From Geodermatophilus nigrescens (GTDB taxonomy: Bacteria; Actinomycetota; Actinomycetes; Mycobacteriales; Geodermatophilaceae), in contig NZ_FQVX01000003.1 in NCBI RefSeq assembly GCF_900129495.1, forward strand, positions 310,001 to 374,000: a DNA stretch of 64,000 nucleotides, in the 5' to 3' direction. A program made the translations under genes and the position numbers. Positions 34,909 to 44,100 of the stretch are shown piece after piece; positions within the stretch are counted from its first letter, which is position 1, and each line of letters opens with the position of its first letter. The notes under the pieces were generated by a model that worked only from the letters and a program-made list of their open reading frames with translations, searched no databases and was not told the DNA's origin.

Positions 34909-34945
34909 CGCGCCCCGCCGCTCCTCTCCGGAGCCGCGGGGCGCG
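34909..34945. terminator. Bidirectional intrinsic terminator
   Basis: CGCGCCCCGCCGCTCC (16 nt) pairs with 34930-34945 with one mismatch around a TCTCC loop, between the 56-aa gene and the converging acyl-CoA dehydrogenase gene. Confidence 0.75.
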
Positions 34946-34961
34946 AGTGCGTCCGGGGTGG

Positions 34962-36752
34962 TTACAGGTGCGCCTCGGGGGCGTCGAGCACCGTGCGGTC
35001 CAGCGACTCCAGCAGGTCCAGCCAGGTGTGCACCTTCGGCAGCTCCCAGCGCTGGAACCACCGCGCCGCGGTGCGCTTGCCCTCGTGGAAGTCGCTGGTC
35101 TCGTCGCGGGTCGCCAGCGCCTGCTCGAGCCACAGCCAGGCGACGACGGTGTGCCCGGCGGCGTCGAGGTAGGCGCTCGCGTTGGCCAGCGCCAGCGCCG
35201 GGTCGCCGGTGCCCCACAGCGCGTCGGTGACCTCGACCAGGCGGCGCACCGCGGTGTCGACGTCGGCCGCGAGGTCGGCGAACGGGGTGCCGGCCGCCCG
35301 CGCCGTCGTCGCCCCGATGGTCTCGGCGAGCAGCCGCAGGCCGGCGCCGCCGTGCATCGTCACCTTGCGGCCGAGCAGGTCGAGGGCCTGGATGCCGTTG
35401 GTGCCCTCGTGGATCGGGTTGAGCCGGTTGTCCCGGTAGAACTGCTCGACCGGGTAGTCGCGGGTGTAGCCGTAGCCGCCGTGCACCTGGATGGCCAGGT
35501 CGTCGGCGACCGGGCCCCACTGCGACGGCCAGGCCTTGGCGATGGGCGTGAGGGTGTCGAGCAGCAGGTGGGCGCGCTCGCGCTCCTCCTGGGTCTCCGC
35601 GGTCCGCTCCTCGTCGACCAGCCGGGCGCAGTAGAGGCCCAGCGCCAGCCCGCCCTGGGCGTAGCTCTTGGCGGCCAGCAGCATCCGGCGGACGTCGGGG
35701 TGGTCGACCAGCCGCACCATCGGCGAGGAGGCGTCGCGGTTGCTCGCGGGGCGGCCCTGCGTGCGGGTGCGCGCGTACTCCAGCGCGTGCAGGTAGCCGG
35801 TGTAGCCGAGGACCGTGGCGCCCATCCCGACGCCGATCCGGGCCTCGTTCATCATGTGGAACATGTAGGACAGGCCCTTGTGGGGCTCGCCCACGAGGTA
35901 CCCGACGGCGCCCGCGCGGCCGCCCGGGGTGTGCACGCCCTCGCCGAAGTTGAGCAGCGTGTTCGTCGTCCCGCGGTAGCCCATCTTGTGGTTGAGCCCG
36001 GCCAGGACGACGTCGTTGCGCTCGCCCACCGAGCCGTCGTCGGCGACCAGGTACTTCGGCACGACGAACAGCGAGATGCCCTTCACGCCGGGCGGGCCGC
36101 CGGGGATCTTCGCCAGCACCAGGTGGACGATGTTCTCGGTCAGCTCGTGGTCGCCGGCCGAGATCCACATCTTGTTGCCGGTGAGCCGGTACGTGCCGTC
36201 GTCCTGGGGCTCGGCGCGGGTGGTGATGTCGGCGAGCGAGGACCCGGCCTGCGGCTCGGACAGCGCCATCGTGCCGAACCAGCGGCCCTCGAGCATCGGC
36301 CGCACCCAGCGGTCCTTCTGCTCCTGCGAGCCGTGCGCCAGCAGCAGCCGGGCGTTGCCCATGGTCAGGAACGGGTAGCTCGACGTGCCGACGTTGGCCG
36401 CCTTGAACCACGCGAACGCGGCCTGCCCGACGGTCTGCGGCAGCTGCATGCCGCCGTACTCCTCGTCGAAGGTCCCGGCCATGATCCCGGAGTCGCGGAA
36501 GACCTCGAGCGCCCGCCCGACCTCGGGGATCATCTCGACCCGGCCGTCGACGAACCGGGGTTCGTTCTCGTCGGCCTTCCGGTTGTGCGGCGCGAAGTGC
36601 TCGGTGGCGATCTGCTCGGCGAGCTCCATCACGGCGTCGAACGTCTCGCGGGAGTGCTCGGCGAACCGGGGCCGCTTGGTCAGCGTCTCGACCTCCAGCC
36701 ACTCGTGCAGGAGGAACTCCAGGTCGCGGCGGGACAGGATGAGCGAGGACAC
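34962..36752 (-). CDS. Acyl-CoA dehydrogenase, long form (FadE5/AidB-like)
   Basis: 596 residues from GTG 36752, with GGAGG 6 nt upstream. Longer than standard ACADs by about 200 residues. N-terminal FLLHEWLEVETLTKRPRFAEHSRETFDAVMELAEQI; FAD part TMALSEPQAGSSLADITTRA and YRLTGNKMWISAGDH; then GLNHKMGYRGTTNTLLNF. The catalytic region is IQVHGGYGYTRDYPVEQFYRDNRLNPIHEGTNGIQALDLLGRK (Glu in HEGTNG). The extra C-terminal helical domain is that of FadE5-like enzymes that take a broad range of acyl-CoAs. It diverges from the pair at 36847-38486. Confidence 0.88.
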   Translation of the reverse strand: MSSLILSRRDLEFLLHEWLEVETLTKRPRFAEHSRETFDAVMELAEQIATEHFAPHNRKADENEPRFVDGRVEMIPEVGRALEVFRDSGIMAGTFDEEYGGMQLPQTVGQAAFAWFKAANVGTSSYPFLTMGNARLLLAHGSQEQKDRWVRPMLEGRWFGTMALSEPQAGSSLADITTRAEPQDDGTYRLTGNKMWISAGDHELTENIVHLVLAKIPGGPPGVKGISLFVVPKYLVADDGSVGERNDVVLAGLNHKMGYRGTTNTLLNFGEGVHTPGGRAGAVGYLVGEPHKGLSYMFHMMNEARIGVGMGATVLGYTGYLHALEYARTRTQGRPASNRDASSPMVRLVDHPDVRRMLLAAKSYAQGGLALGLYCARLVDEERTAETQEERERAHLLLDTLTPIAKAWPSQWGPVADDLAIQVHGGYGYTRDYPVEQFYRDNRLNPIHEGTNGIQALDLLGRKVTMHGGAGLRLLAETIGATTARAAGTPFADLAADVDTAVRRLVEVTDALWGTGDPALALANASAYLDAAGHTVVAWLWLEQALATRDETSDFHEGKRTAARWFQRWELPKVHTWLDLLESLDRTVLDAPEAHL

Positions 36753-36846
36753 GACGGCCTCCACGGACGACGGCGGCGGGAGAGGCGGGCGCGCGGCCCG
36801 ACCGGCCCACGATAGGCCGGGCCCGCGGCCGGGTAGCAGGTCTCCC

Positions 36847-37314
36847 ATGGACCTCGACCAGCTCATCAGCCGGGCCACCGGCCTGACCACCGGCGCGGGG
36901 GCGGCGCTGCTCGGGCGGCTGCAGTCCGTGCGGCTGCCCGGCGTCGGCACCGCCTCGGCCAAGGACGACCCGGCCACCGCCGCGCGGCGCTGGCGCGCGG
37001 TCACGGTGCTCGCCGCACCCGACCGGCTGGCCGACCTGCCCTCGCCGCTGGCCGCGCTGGGGGACCGGGTCGAGACGCGGGTGCGACCGGCGCCCGGCGA
37101 CAAGGGCACCGAGCTCGCCGCCCGGTTCCGCGGGCCGGCCACCGACGACGACCTCGGCCGGCTGCGGCAGGCGCTGCGGGAGACCAAGCAGCTCGTGGAG
37201 GTGGGCGAGGTGCTCCGGATGGACCCGCGCCCGCACGGTGAGCGCGCCGACACTCCCGGCGGCCGGCTGCTCGACGGCGCGGTGGCCGCGTCGCGGAAGG
37301 AGGGCCTGCTGTGA
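36847..37314 (+). CDS. Hypothetical protein coupled to zinc alcohol dehydrogenase
   Basis: 155 residues from ATG 36847. MDLDQLISRATGLTTGAGAALLGRLQ leads into a ferredoxin-like-looking middle (WRAVTVLAAPDRLADL, VETRVRPAPGDKGTELAARFRG) and a C-terminal LRQALRETKQLVEVGEVLRMDPRPHG. The KGTELAARF and QLVEVGEV parts resemble small oligomerising or polyketide-cyclase-like proteins, but I do not recognise a family. Its TGA overlaps the dehydrogenase start as GTGA, so the two are translated together; it may be an accessory factor of that enzyme. Confidence 0.65.
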   Translation: MDLDQLISRATGLTTGAGAALLGRLQSVRLPGVGTASAKDDPATAARRWRAVTVLAAPDRLADLPSPLAALGDRVETRVRPAPGDKGTELAARFRGPATDDDLGRLRQALRETKQLVEVGEVLRMDPRPHGERADTPGGRLLDGAVAASRKEGLL

Positions 37315-38486
37315 GGGCGCTGACCTGGACCGGGGTGAACCAGCTGTCGGTGGAGGACGTCCCGGAGCCGCAGCTGCTCAACGACCACGACGTGATCCTG
37401 AAGATCACCCGGACGACCACCTGCGGGTCGGACCTGCACCTGCTCTCCGGCTACATCCCGTTCATGCGCGCCGGCGACGTCATCGGCCACGAGTTCATGG
37501 GCGAGGTGGTCGAGGTCGGCAGCGGCGTCCGCAACCGCCGGGTGGGCGACCGCGTCGTCGTCGCCTCCTTCGTCTCCTGCGGGAACTGCTGGTACTGCCG
37601 CAACGAGCTCTACTCGCTGTGCGACAACAGCAACCCGAACCCCGGCATCACCGAGGGGCTGTGGGGCCAGGCCATCGGCGGCTGCCTCGGCTACTCGCAC
37701 GCCGTCGGCGGTTACGCCGGCAGCCACGCGGAGTACATGCGGGTGCCCTTCGCCGACGTCGGCAGCTTCGTCGTCCCCGACGGCGTCCCCGACGACCGCG
37801 CCCTGTTCGCCTCCGACGCCGCGTCCACCGCCTTCACCGGCGTCGACCTGGGCGGCGTGCAGCCCGGCGACACCGTCGCGGTGTGGGGAGCCGGCGCCGT
37901 CGGTCAGATGGCCGCCCGTATCTCCGCCCTGGTGGGCGCGGAGCAGGTCGTCGTCATCGACCGCCTGCCCGAGCGGCTCGAGCAGGCCCGCACGCACGCC
38001 GGCGCGGACGTGATCGACTACTCGAGCACCGACGTCGCCGCGGAGCTGCGCGAGCGCACCGGCGGCCGCGGCCCGGACGTGTGCATCGAGGCGGTGGGCA
38101 TGGAGGCGCACAGCCCCGGCCCGCAGGGGGTCTACGACCAGGTCAAGCAGCAGCTGCGGCTGCAGACCGACCGGACGTCGGCGGTGCGCGAGGCGATCAT
38201 GGCGTGCCGCAAGGGCGGCAGCGTGTTCACCCTCGGCGTCTTCGCCGCGATGGTGGACAAGTTCCCGCTCGGCGCGGTCATGAACAAGGGCCTCACCCTG
38301 CGCGGCGCCCAGGTGCACGGCCCGCGCTACATCCCGCGGCTGCTGGAGTGGATGGAGAGCGGCGAGCTGGTCACCGAGCACCTGGCCACGCACGTCATGC
38401 CGCTGGAGGAGGCGCCGCGCGGCTACGAGCTGTTCAAGGAGAAGCAGGACGGCTGCGTGCGCGCGGTGTTCCTGCCGCACGGCTGA
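37311..38486 (+). CDS. Zinc-dependent alcohol dehydrogenase (MDR family)
   Basis: 391 residues from GTG 37311. Catalytic zinc site TTTCGSDLHLLSG and GHEFMGEVVEVGSGV (Cys and His-Glu). Structural zinc site SCGNCWYCRNELYSLC (four Cys spaced 3, 3, 8). Rossmann motif VAVWGAGAVGQMAARI. The long insertions, including PGITEGLWGQAIGGCLGYSHAVGGYAG, and overall length match the formaldehyde dehydrogenase-like class of medium-chain dehydrogenases. It would oxidise an alcohol or aldehyde with NAD; the substrate is unknown. Translation is coupled to the 155-aa gene upstream. Followed by an inverted repeat and a terminator. Confidence 0.9.
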   Translation: MRALTWTGVNQLSVEDVPEPQLLNDHDVILKITRTTTCGSDLHLLSGYIPFMRAGDVIGHEFMGEVVEVGSGVRNRRVGDRVVVASFVSCGNCWYCRNELYSLCDNSNPNPGITEGLWGQAIGGCLGYSHAVGGYAGSHAEYMRVPFADVGSFVVPDGVPDDRALFASDAASTAFTGVDLGGVQPGDTVAVWGAGAVGQMAARISALVGAEQVVVIDRLPERLEQARTHAGADVIDYSSTDVAAELRERTGGRGPDVCIEAVGMEAHSPGPQGVYDQVKQQLRLQTDRTSAVREAIMACRKGGSVFTLGVFAAMVDKFPLGAVMNKGLTLRGAQVHGPRYIPRLLEWMESGELVTEHLATHVMPLEEAPRGYELFKEKQDGCVRAVFLPHG

Positions 38487-38505
38487 CCCCCGGGCGGCGA
38501 TCCGT

Positions 38506-38577
38506 GTTGATCATCGGCTGCGTGCACGGGACACGGTGCGACACGCCGCCGGGGCGTGCACGCGTCCGATGATCAAC
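38506..38577. repeat. Long imperfect inverted repeat
   Basis: Two 23-nt arms (GTTGATCATCGG, two differing bases, GCGTGCACG) match at 21 of 23 positions around a 26-nt GC-rich centre. It lies between the dehydrogenase stop and a terminator. The size and symmetry are those of a small non-coding REP/MITE-like element; only one copy was noticed in the window. Confidence 0.6.
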
Positions 38578-38609
38578 CGCCGAGACGGCTGAGACGGCCC
38601 CGGGACGGC

Positions 38610-38648
38610 GAGAGGCCCCTCCCCGCAGCTCGCGGGGAGGAGCCTCTC
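38610..38648. terminator. Bidirectional intrinsic terminator
   Basis: GAGAGGC-CCTCCCCGC pairs with GCGGGGAGG-GCCTCTC around AGCTC, with one mismatched pair, between the converging dehydrogenase and MFS genes. Confidence 0.75.
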
Positions 38649-38662
38649 GTGGTGCGTGGAGG

Positions 38663-40450
38663 TCAGCCGGAGGAGCGGCCGGTGGTCTCCGCGTCGCCGG
38701 GACGGCCGACGGGCGGGGCGGTCGACGTCGGCGCGGACGCCCCGGCCGACTGCACGGCCTGCTCGGCGCCGTCGTGGTCGGCCGCGTGGCCGCCGGCGGT
38801 CTGCTCGCCGGCCTGCCGCGCCTGGATGCCGGACTTGTTCGACAGCGCCAGCTGCGGCAGGAACAGGAACACGAAGAACCCGACGGCCACCACGCACGCG
38901 GCGATGAGGAACACCAGGTCGATCGAGTTCGAGAACCCGGTCTTGAACGGCGCCGCGAGGAACGACGGCAGCGTCTGGATGAACGAGGTGTCCGAGAGGG
39001 CGTCGCCGCCCGCGGGCAGCTGACCGCCCTGCACCGCCTCGGCCACCCGCGGGTCGGAGGCGGCGGCGGAGGTGACGGCGTCGCCGATGTCCTGCGGCAG
39101 CCGGCTGAACAGCACCGACAGGAAGACGGCGGTGCCGATCGTGCCGCCCATCTGCCGGAAGAAGGTCACCGACGAGGTGGCCACGCCCATCTCCCGCGGC
39201 GACACGGCGTTCTGCACCGCGAGGATCGCCGGCTGGAAGTTGAAGCCGAGGCCGAGACCCAGCAGCACCATGAAGGGCACCAGGGTCCACACCGAGGTGT
39301 CGGCGTCGACGACGAACGACATCGCCAGGAGTGCGCCGGTCATCAGCGCGATGCCCACGAGCGGGAAGACCTTGTACCGGCCGGTCTTCGAGATCGCGAT
39401 GCCCGAGCTCATCGCGCCGGTCATGATGCCCGCGACCAGCGGGATCATCTGGAGGCCGGCGACCGTGGCGCTGGAGCCGTGCACGATCTGCAGGTACTGC
39501 GGCAGGAGCAGCAGCCCGCCGAACATGCCGGCGCCCATGACGACGCTGCCGACGCCGACCACCGAGAAGCTGCGGTTGCGGAACAGGCGCAGCGGCAGCA
39601 GGGCGTCGTCGCGGTAGGCGCGCTCGGCCAGGATGAACAGCACGAAGCCGACGGCGCCGATGGCGTAGCAGGCGAGCGAGCGGCCCGAGGTCCAGCCCCA
39701 GAGCCGGCCCTGCTCGGCGACGACGAGCAGCGGCACGAGGAACGTGATGAGCGCGAGCGCGCCCGGCCAGTCGATGCGGTGCTCGCGGCGCTCGTGCGGC
39801 AGGTGCAGCACGCGGAAGACGGCGACGAAGGCGAGCACGCCCAGCGGCACGTTGACGTAGAAGATCCAGCGCCAGCCGTCGACGCCGAGCAGCGAGCCCT
39901 GGCCCGCGAAGAAGCCGCCGATGACCGGGCCGAGCACGCTCGAGGTGCCGAAGACGGCCATGAAGTAGCCCTGGTACCGCGAGCGCTCCCGCGGCGGGAC
40001 GATGTCGCCGATGATCGCGAGCGCGAGCGACATCAGGCCGCCGGCACCGATGCCCTGCACCGCGCGGAAGGCGGCCAGCTCGTACATCGACGTCGCCATG
40101 CCGCACAGCACCGAGCCGACGACGAACACGGCGATGGCGAACAGGTAGAAGGGCCGCCGGCCGTAGATGTCGGAGAGCTTGCCGTAGAGCGGCGTGGCGA
40201 TCGTCGAGGTGATGAGGAACGCCGTCGTCGCCCAGGCCTGCAGGTCGTAGCCCTGCAGGTCGTCGGCGATGGTGCGGATGGCGGTGGAGACGACCGTCTG
40301 GTCGAGGGCCGCGAGGAACATCGCGACCATCAGCCCGACGAGGATCGTGACGATCTGGCGGTGGGTGAACGCGCCGGAGGAGTCCGGTGCTGCCGCCGCG
40401 GCGCGGGCGCCGCTGCGCCCGCCGGCGGGGCGGGCGGTGGTCTGGCTCAT
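38663..40450 (-). CDS. MFS transporter, DHA2 (EmrB/QacA) multidrug exporter
   Basis: 595 residues with 14 predicted helices. IVGLMVAMFLAALDQTVVSTAIRTIADDL-type opening, motif A TPLYGKLSDIYGRRPFYLFA, and RAVQGIGAGGLMSLALAIIGDIVPPRERSRYQGYF and SSVLGPVIGGFF (motif C of drug antiporters) are typical. A hydrophilic C-terminal tail of about 85 residues follows the last helix. It starts within the stop codon of the MarR gene (ATGA), so it is the second gene of that operon and probably induced by the compound the repressor senses. Confidence 0.92.
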   Translation of the reverse strand: MSQTTARPAGGRSGARAAAAAPDSSGAFTHRQIVTILVGLMVAMFLAALDQTVVSTAIRTIADDLQGYDLQAWATTAFLITSTIATPLYGKLSDIYGRRPFYLFAIAVFVVGSVLCGMATSMYELAAFRAVQGIGAGGLMSLALAIIGDIVPPRERSRYQGYFMAVFGTSSVLGPVIGGFFAGQGSLLGVDGWRWIFYVNVPLGVLAFVAVFRVLHLPHERREHRIDWPGALALITFLVPLLVVAEQGRLWGWTSGRSLACYAIGAVGFVLFILAERAYRDDALLPLRLFRNRSFSVVGVGSVVMGAGMFGGLLLLPQYLQIVHGSSATVAGLQMIPLVAGIMTGAMSSGIAISKTGRYKVFPLVGIALMTGALLAMSFVVDADTSVWTLVPFMVLLGLGLGFNFQPAILAVQNAVSPREMGVATSSVTFFRQMGGTIGTAVFLSVLFSRLPQDIGDAVTSAAASDPRVAEAVQGGQLPAGGDALSDTSFIQTLPSFLAAPFKTGFSNSIDLVFLIAACVVAVGFFVFLFLPQLALSNKSGIQARQAGEQTAGGHAADHDGAEQAVQSAGASAPTSTAPPVGRPGDAETTGRSSG

Positions 40451-40950
40451 GGCTTCTCTCTCGGGACGGGGAGTGCGGAGGGGGACGGCAGCGCTGCCGT
40501 GAGGTCGTCGAGCAGGCGCCCGAAGAGCCCGGTGAGGGCGGCGAGGTCGTCGTCGGACCAGCCGGCGAGCATCGCCTCGAGCTGCGTGGCGCGCTCCTGC
40601 GCGAGCCGCTCGGCGGCGTCGCGGCCGGCGTCGGTGGCGACCAGCCGGGTGGCTCGGCCGTCGGTCTCGTCGGCGACGCGCTGCACGAGGCCCTGCTCGA
40701 CGAGCGAGGCGACGTGCCGGCTGACCGTGGAGGGGTCGGCGTGCACGAGCTCGGCGAGCGCGCTCTGGCGGAGCGGGCCGATCCGCGTCAGCGGGAACAG
40801 CAGCACCAGCGCGGCGCGCTCACGGCCGTCGCCGGCGGCCTGCTGGCTCTTGAACGCGTGCACCAGCCGCATGAAGCGCGGCATCTGCTCCGACAGCCGC
40901 CGGACCTCGGCGGAGCGGGCGCCTGCCGGAGGCGGGGCGGGGGAGGGCAC
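40447..40950 (-). CDS. MarR family repressor
   Basis: 167 residues from GTG 40950, with GGAG 7 nt upstream. Winged-helix core: QSALAELVHADPSTVSRHVASLVEQGLVQRVADETDGRATRLVATDAG (recognition helix DPSTVSRHVASL, wing DETDGRATR). Flanking helices MPRFMRLVHAFKSQQ and LEAMLAGWSDDDLAALTGLFGRLL form the dimer interface. It is the promoter-proximal gene before the DHA2 exporter, with a 4-nt overlap. A strong inverted repeat lies 28 nt upstream, the likely operator for autoregulation. Confidence 0.9.
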   Translation of the reverse strand: MPSPAPPPAGARSAEVRRLSEQMPRFMRLVHAFKSQQAAGDGRERAALVLLFPLTRIGPLRQSALAELVHADPSTVSRHVASLVEQGLVQRVADETDGRATRLVATDAGRDAAERLAQERATQLEAMLAGWSDDDLAALTGLFGRLLDDLTAALPSPSALPVPREKP

Positions 40951-40977
40951 AGGAGGACTCCGGGACGGAGGGACGGG

Positions 40978-41013
40978 TGCATGTACCGTACAAACCGTTG
41001 CGCCGTACATGCA
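40978..41013. promoter_or_regulatory. Inverted repeat, likely MarR operator
   Basis: TGCATGTAC and GTACATGCA are exact complements, separated by 18 nt. An overlapping GTTGC/GCAAC pair sits on the right side. This lies in front of the MarR-exporter operon. Confidence 0.65.
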
Positions 41014-41189
41014 ACCAGTTGTGTCGTGCACGCACTGTGAGCCGTGCGACTCCGGTACCCGCGGTGTCGGAGGAGGAACAGCCACCGGCCTGCGGGCGTT
41101 GACCCCGTCGGCCCCGGACGCCGACGGCGCGGGCCCCACCGGTGCGATCCTGGGCGAGACCCGGCCTGCACCGGGCCCTCTCTCGATGG

Positions 41190-44100
41190 ATGGAGCCGAG
41201 CACCGCCGTGACCGCGACCCTCCCGGACCTCCGGTCCCGGCTGGCCGCGCTGACCCTCGAGGACGAGCACCGGCTCGGCCGCCGCCTGGAGGGGCTGCGC
41301 CGCACCCGCGACGCCGCGGCCCGCGAGCGGGCACTGGAGCGGATCACCGCCGACGTCGTCGCCGCCGAGGAGCGCATCGCCCGCCGCCGCGCCGCCGTGC
41401 CCGCGGTCACCTATCCCGAGGGGCTGCCCGTCAGCGCCCGGCGCGACGACATCGCCGCCGCCCTGCGCGAGTCCCAGGTCGTCGTCGTCGCCGGCGAGAC
41501 CGGCTCGGGCAAGACCACCCAGCTGCCCAAGATCGCCCTCGAGCTCGGCCGCGGCGTGCGCGGCCGCATCGGTCACACGCAGCCGCGGCGGATCGCCGCC
41601 CGCACGGTGGCCGAGCGGATCGCCGAGGAGCTGGAGACCCCGCTCGGCGGCGCGGTCGGGTGGAAGGTGCGCTTCACCGACCAGGTCGGCGACGCCACCT
41701 CGGTCAAGCTCATGACCGACGGCGTCCTGCTCGCCGAGATCGCCCACGACCGGCTGCTGCGCCAGTACGACACGATCATCGTCGACGAGGCGCACGAGCG
41801 GAGCCTCACCATCGACTTCCTGCTGGGCTACCTCGCCCAGCTGCTGCCGCGCCGTCCCGACCTCAAGGTCGTCATCACCTCGGCCACCATCGACGTCGAG
41901 CGGATCGCCAAGCACTTCGGGCTCGACGGCGCCGAGGTGCCCGTGGTCGAGGTCAGCGGCCGCACCTACCCGGTCGAGGTGCGCTACCGGCCCGTCGTCG
42001 ACCCCGACGATCCGGACGCCGATCCCGACCGCGACCAGGTGACCGCCATCGGCGACGCCGTCGAGGAGCTGGCCGCCGAGGGCCCCGGCGACGTCCTCGT
42101 CTTCCTCGCCGGCGAGCGGGAGATCCGCGACGCCGCCGACGTGCTCACCGAGCGCTTCCCCGGCACCGAGGTGCTGCCGCTCTACTCGCGCCTGTCGGCC
42201 GCCGACCAGCACCGCGTCTTCCAGCCGCACACCGGCCGGCGCATCGTGCTGGCCACCAACGTGGCCGAGACGTCGCTGACCGTGCCGGGCATCCGCTACG
42301 TCGTCGACCCCGGCACCGCCCGCATCTCCCGCTACAGCGCGCGCACGAAGGTGCAGCGGCTGCCGATCGAGCCGATCAGCCAGGCCTCCGCGCGGCAGCG
42401 CTCGGGGCGCTGCGGCCGCGTCGCCGACGGCATCGCCATCCGGCTCTACACCGAGGAGGACTTCGAGGGCCGGCCGGAGTACACCGACCCGGAGATCCTG
42501 CGCACCAGCCTCGCCTCGGTGCTGCTGCAGATGGCCGCGCTCGACCTCGGCGCGGTGGAGGACTTCCCGTTCGTCGACCCGCCGGACCGCCGCGCCGTCA
42601 CCGACGGCCGCGCCCTGCTCGAGGAGCTCGGGGCACTGGAGGACGGGCGGCTCACCGACACCGGCCGGGCGCTCGCCCAGCTGCCCCTGGACCCGCGGCT
42701 GGGTCGTATGGTCGTCGAGGCGGACCGCCGCGGCGTGCTCGAGGAGGTCCTCGTCATCGCCGCGGGCCTGACGATCCAGGACCCGCGCGAGCGTCCCGCC
42801 GAGCACCAGCAGGCCGCCGACCAGATGCACGCCCGGTTCGCCGACGAGCACTCCGACTTCCTCGCGCTGCTCAACCTGTGGCGGTACCTCACCGGGCAGC
42901 AGGACGCGCTGTCCGGCAGCCAGTTCCGGAAGACGGTCAAGCGCGAGTTCCTGCACTACGTGCGCATCCGCGAGTGGCAGGACCTGCACGGCCAGCTGCG
43001 CGGCACCGCCCGCCGCCTCGGCATGACCGTCGGCGCCCTCGCCGCCGAGCCCGACGAGCGCGGCGTCTCCACCGCGCTGCTGGCCGGGCTGCTGTCCCAG
43101 GTCGGCCTCCAGCTGGAGGAGAAGCGGAAGGACGGTGACCGGCGGCGCGGCGGCCGCGAGTACCTCGGCGCCCGCGGCGCCCGGTTCGTCATCGCGCCCG
43201 GCACCCCGCTGGCGAGGAAGCCGCCGCGCTGGGTGGTGGCCGCGGAGCTGGTCGAGACCAGCCGGCTGTTCGCGCGCACCGTCGCGCGCGTCGACCCCGA
43301 GGACGTCGAGCGGCTGGCCGGCCACCTGGTCTCCCGCGAGTACTCCGAGCCGCGGTGGGACGCCAGGCGCGGCTCCGTCGTCGCCACCGAGCGGGTCACC
43401 CTGTACGGCATCCCGCTCGTGGTCGGCCGGCGCGTGCAGTACGGCTCGATCGACCCGGTCGTCTCCCGTGAGCTGTTCATCCGGCACGCGCTCGTCCAGG
43501 GTGAGTGGACGACGCACCACCGGTTCTGGGCCGACAACCAGCGCGCGCTGGAGCGGGTGGCCGAGCTGGAGGAGCGCGCCCGGCGGCGCGACATCCGGGT
43601 CGACGACGAGACGTTGTTCGAGCTCTACGACGCGCGCGTCCCGGCCGACGTCGTCTCCACCCGGCACTTCGACCGCTGGTGGAAGACCGCGCGCCAGCGC
43701 ACCCCCGACCTGCTCACCCTCACGCCCGAGATGCTCACCGACGCGGCCGCCGCCGGGCAGGTGCGCGCCGAGGACTTCCCGGACGAGGTGCCGCTCACCC
43801 AGGGGCTGACCCTGCCGCTGTCCTACGCCTTCGCGCCCGGGGCGCCGGAGGACGGCGTCACCGTCGACGTCCCGCTCGCCGTCCTCGACTCCGTGGTCGA
43901 GCAGACGTCGGGGGAGTCGCTGGCCTTCACCGTCCCCGGGCTGCGGGAGGAGCTGGTGACGGCGCTGCTCCGCACGCTGCCCAAGCAGCTCCGGCGCGCG
44001 CTCGTGCCGATCCCCGACCGGGTCCGCGAGGTCCTGCCGCGCATCGCCCCGACCGAGCCGCTGCTGCCGGCCCTGGAGCGCGAGCTGCGGCGCGCGGCGG

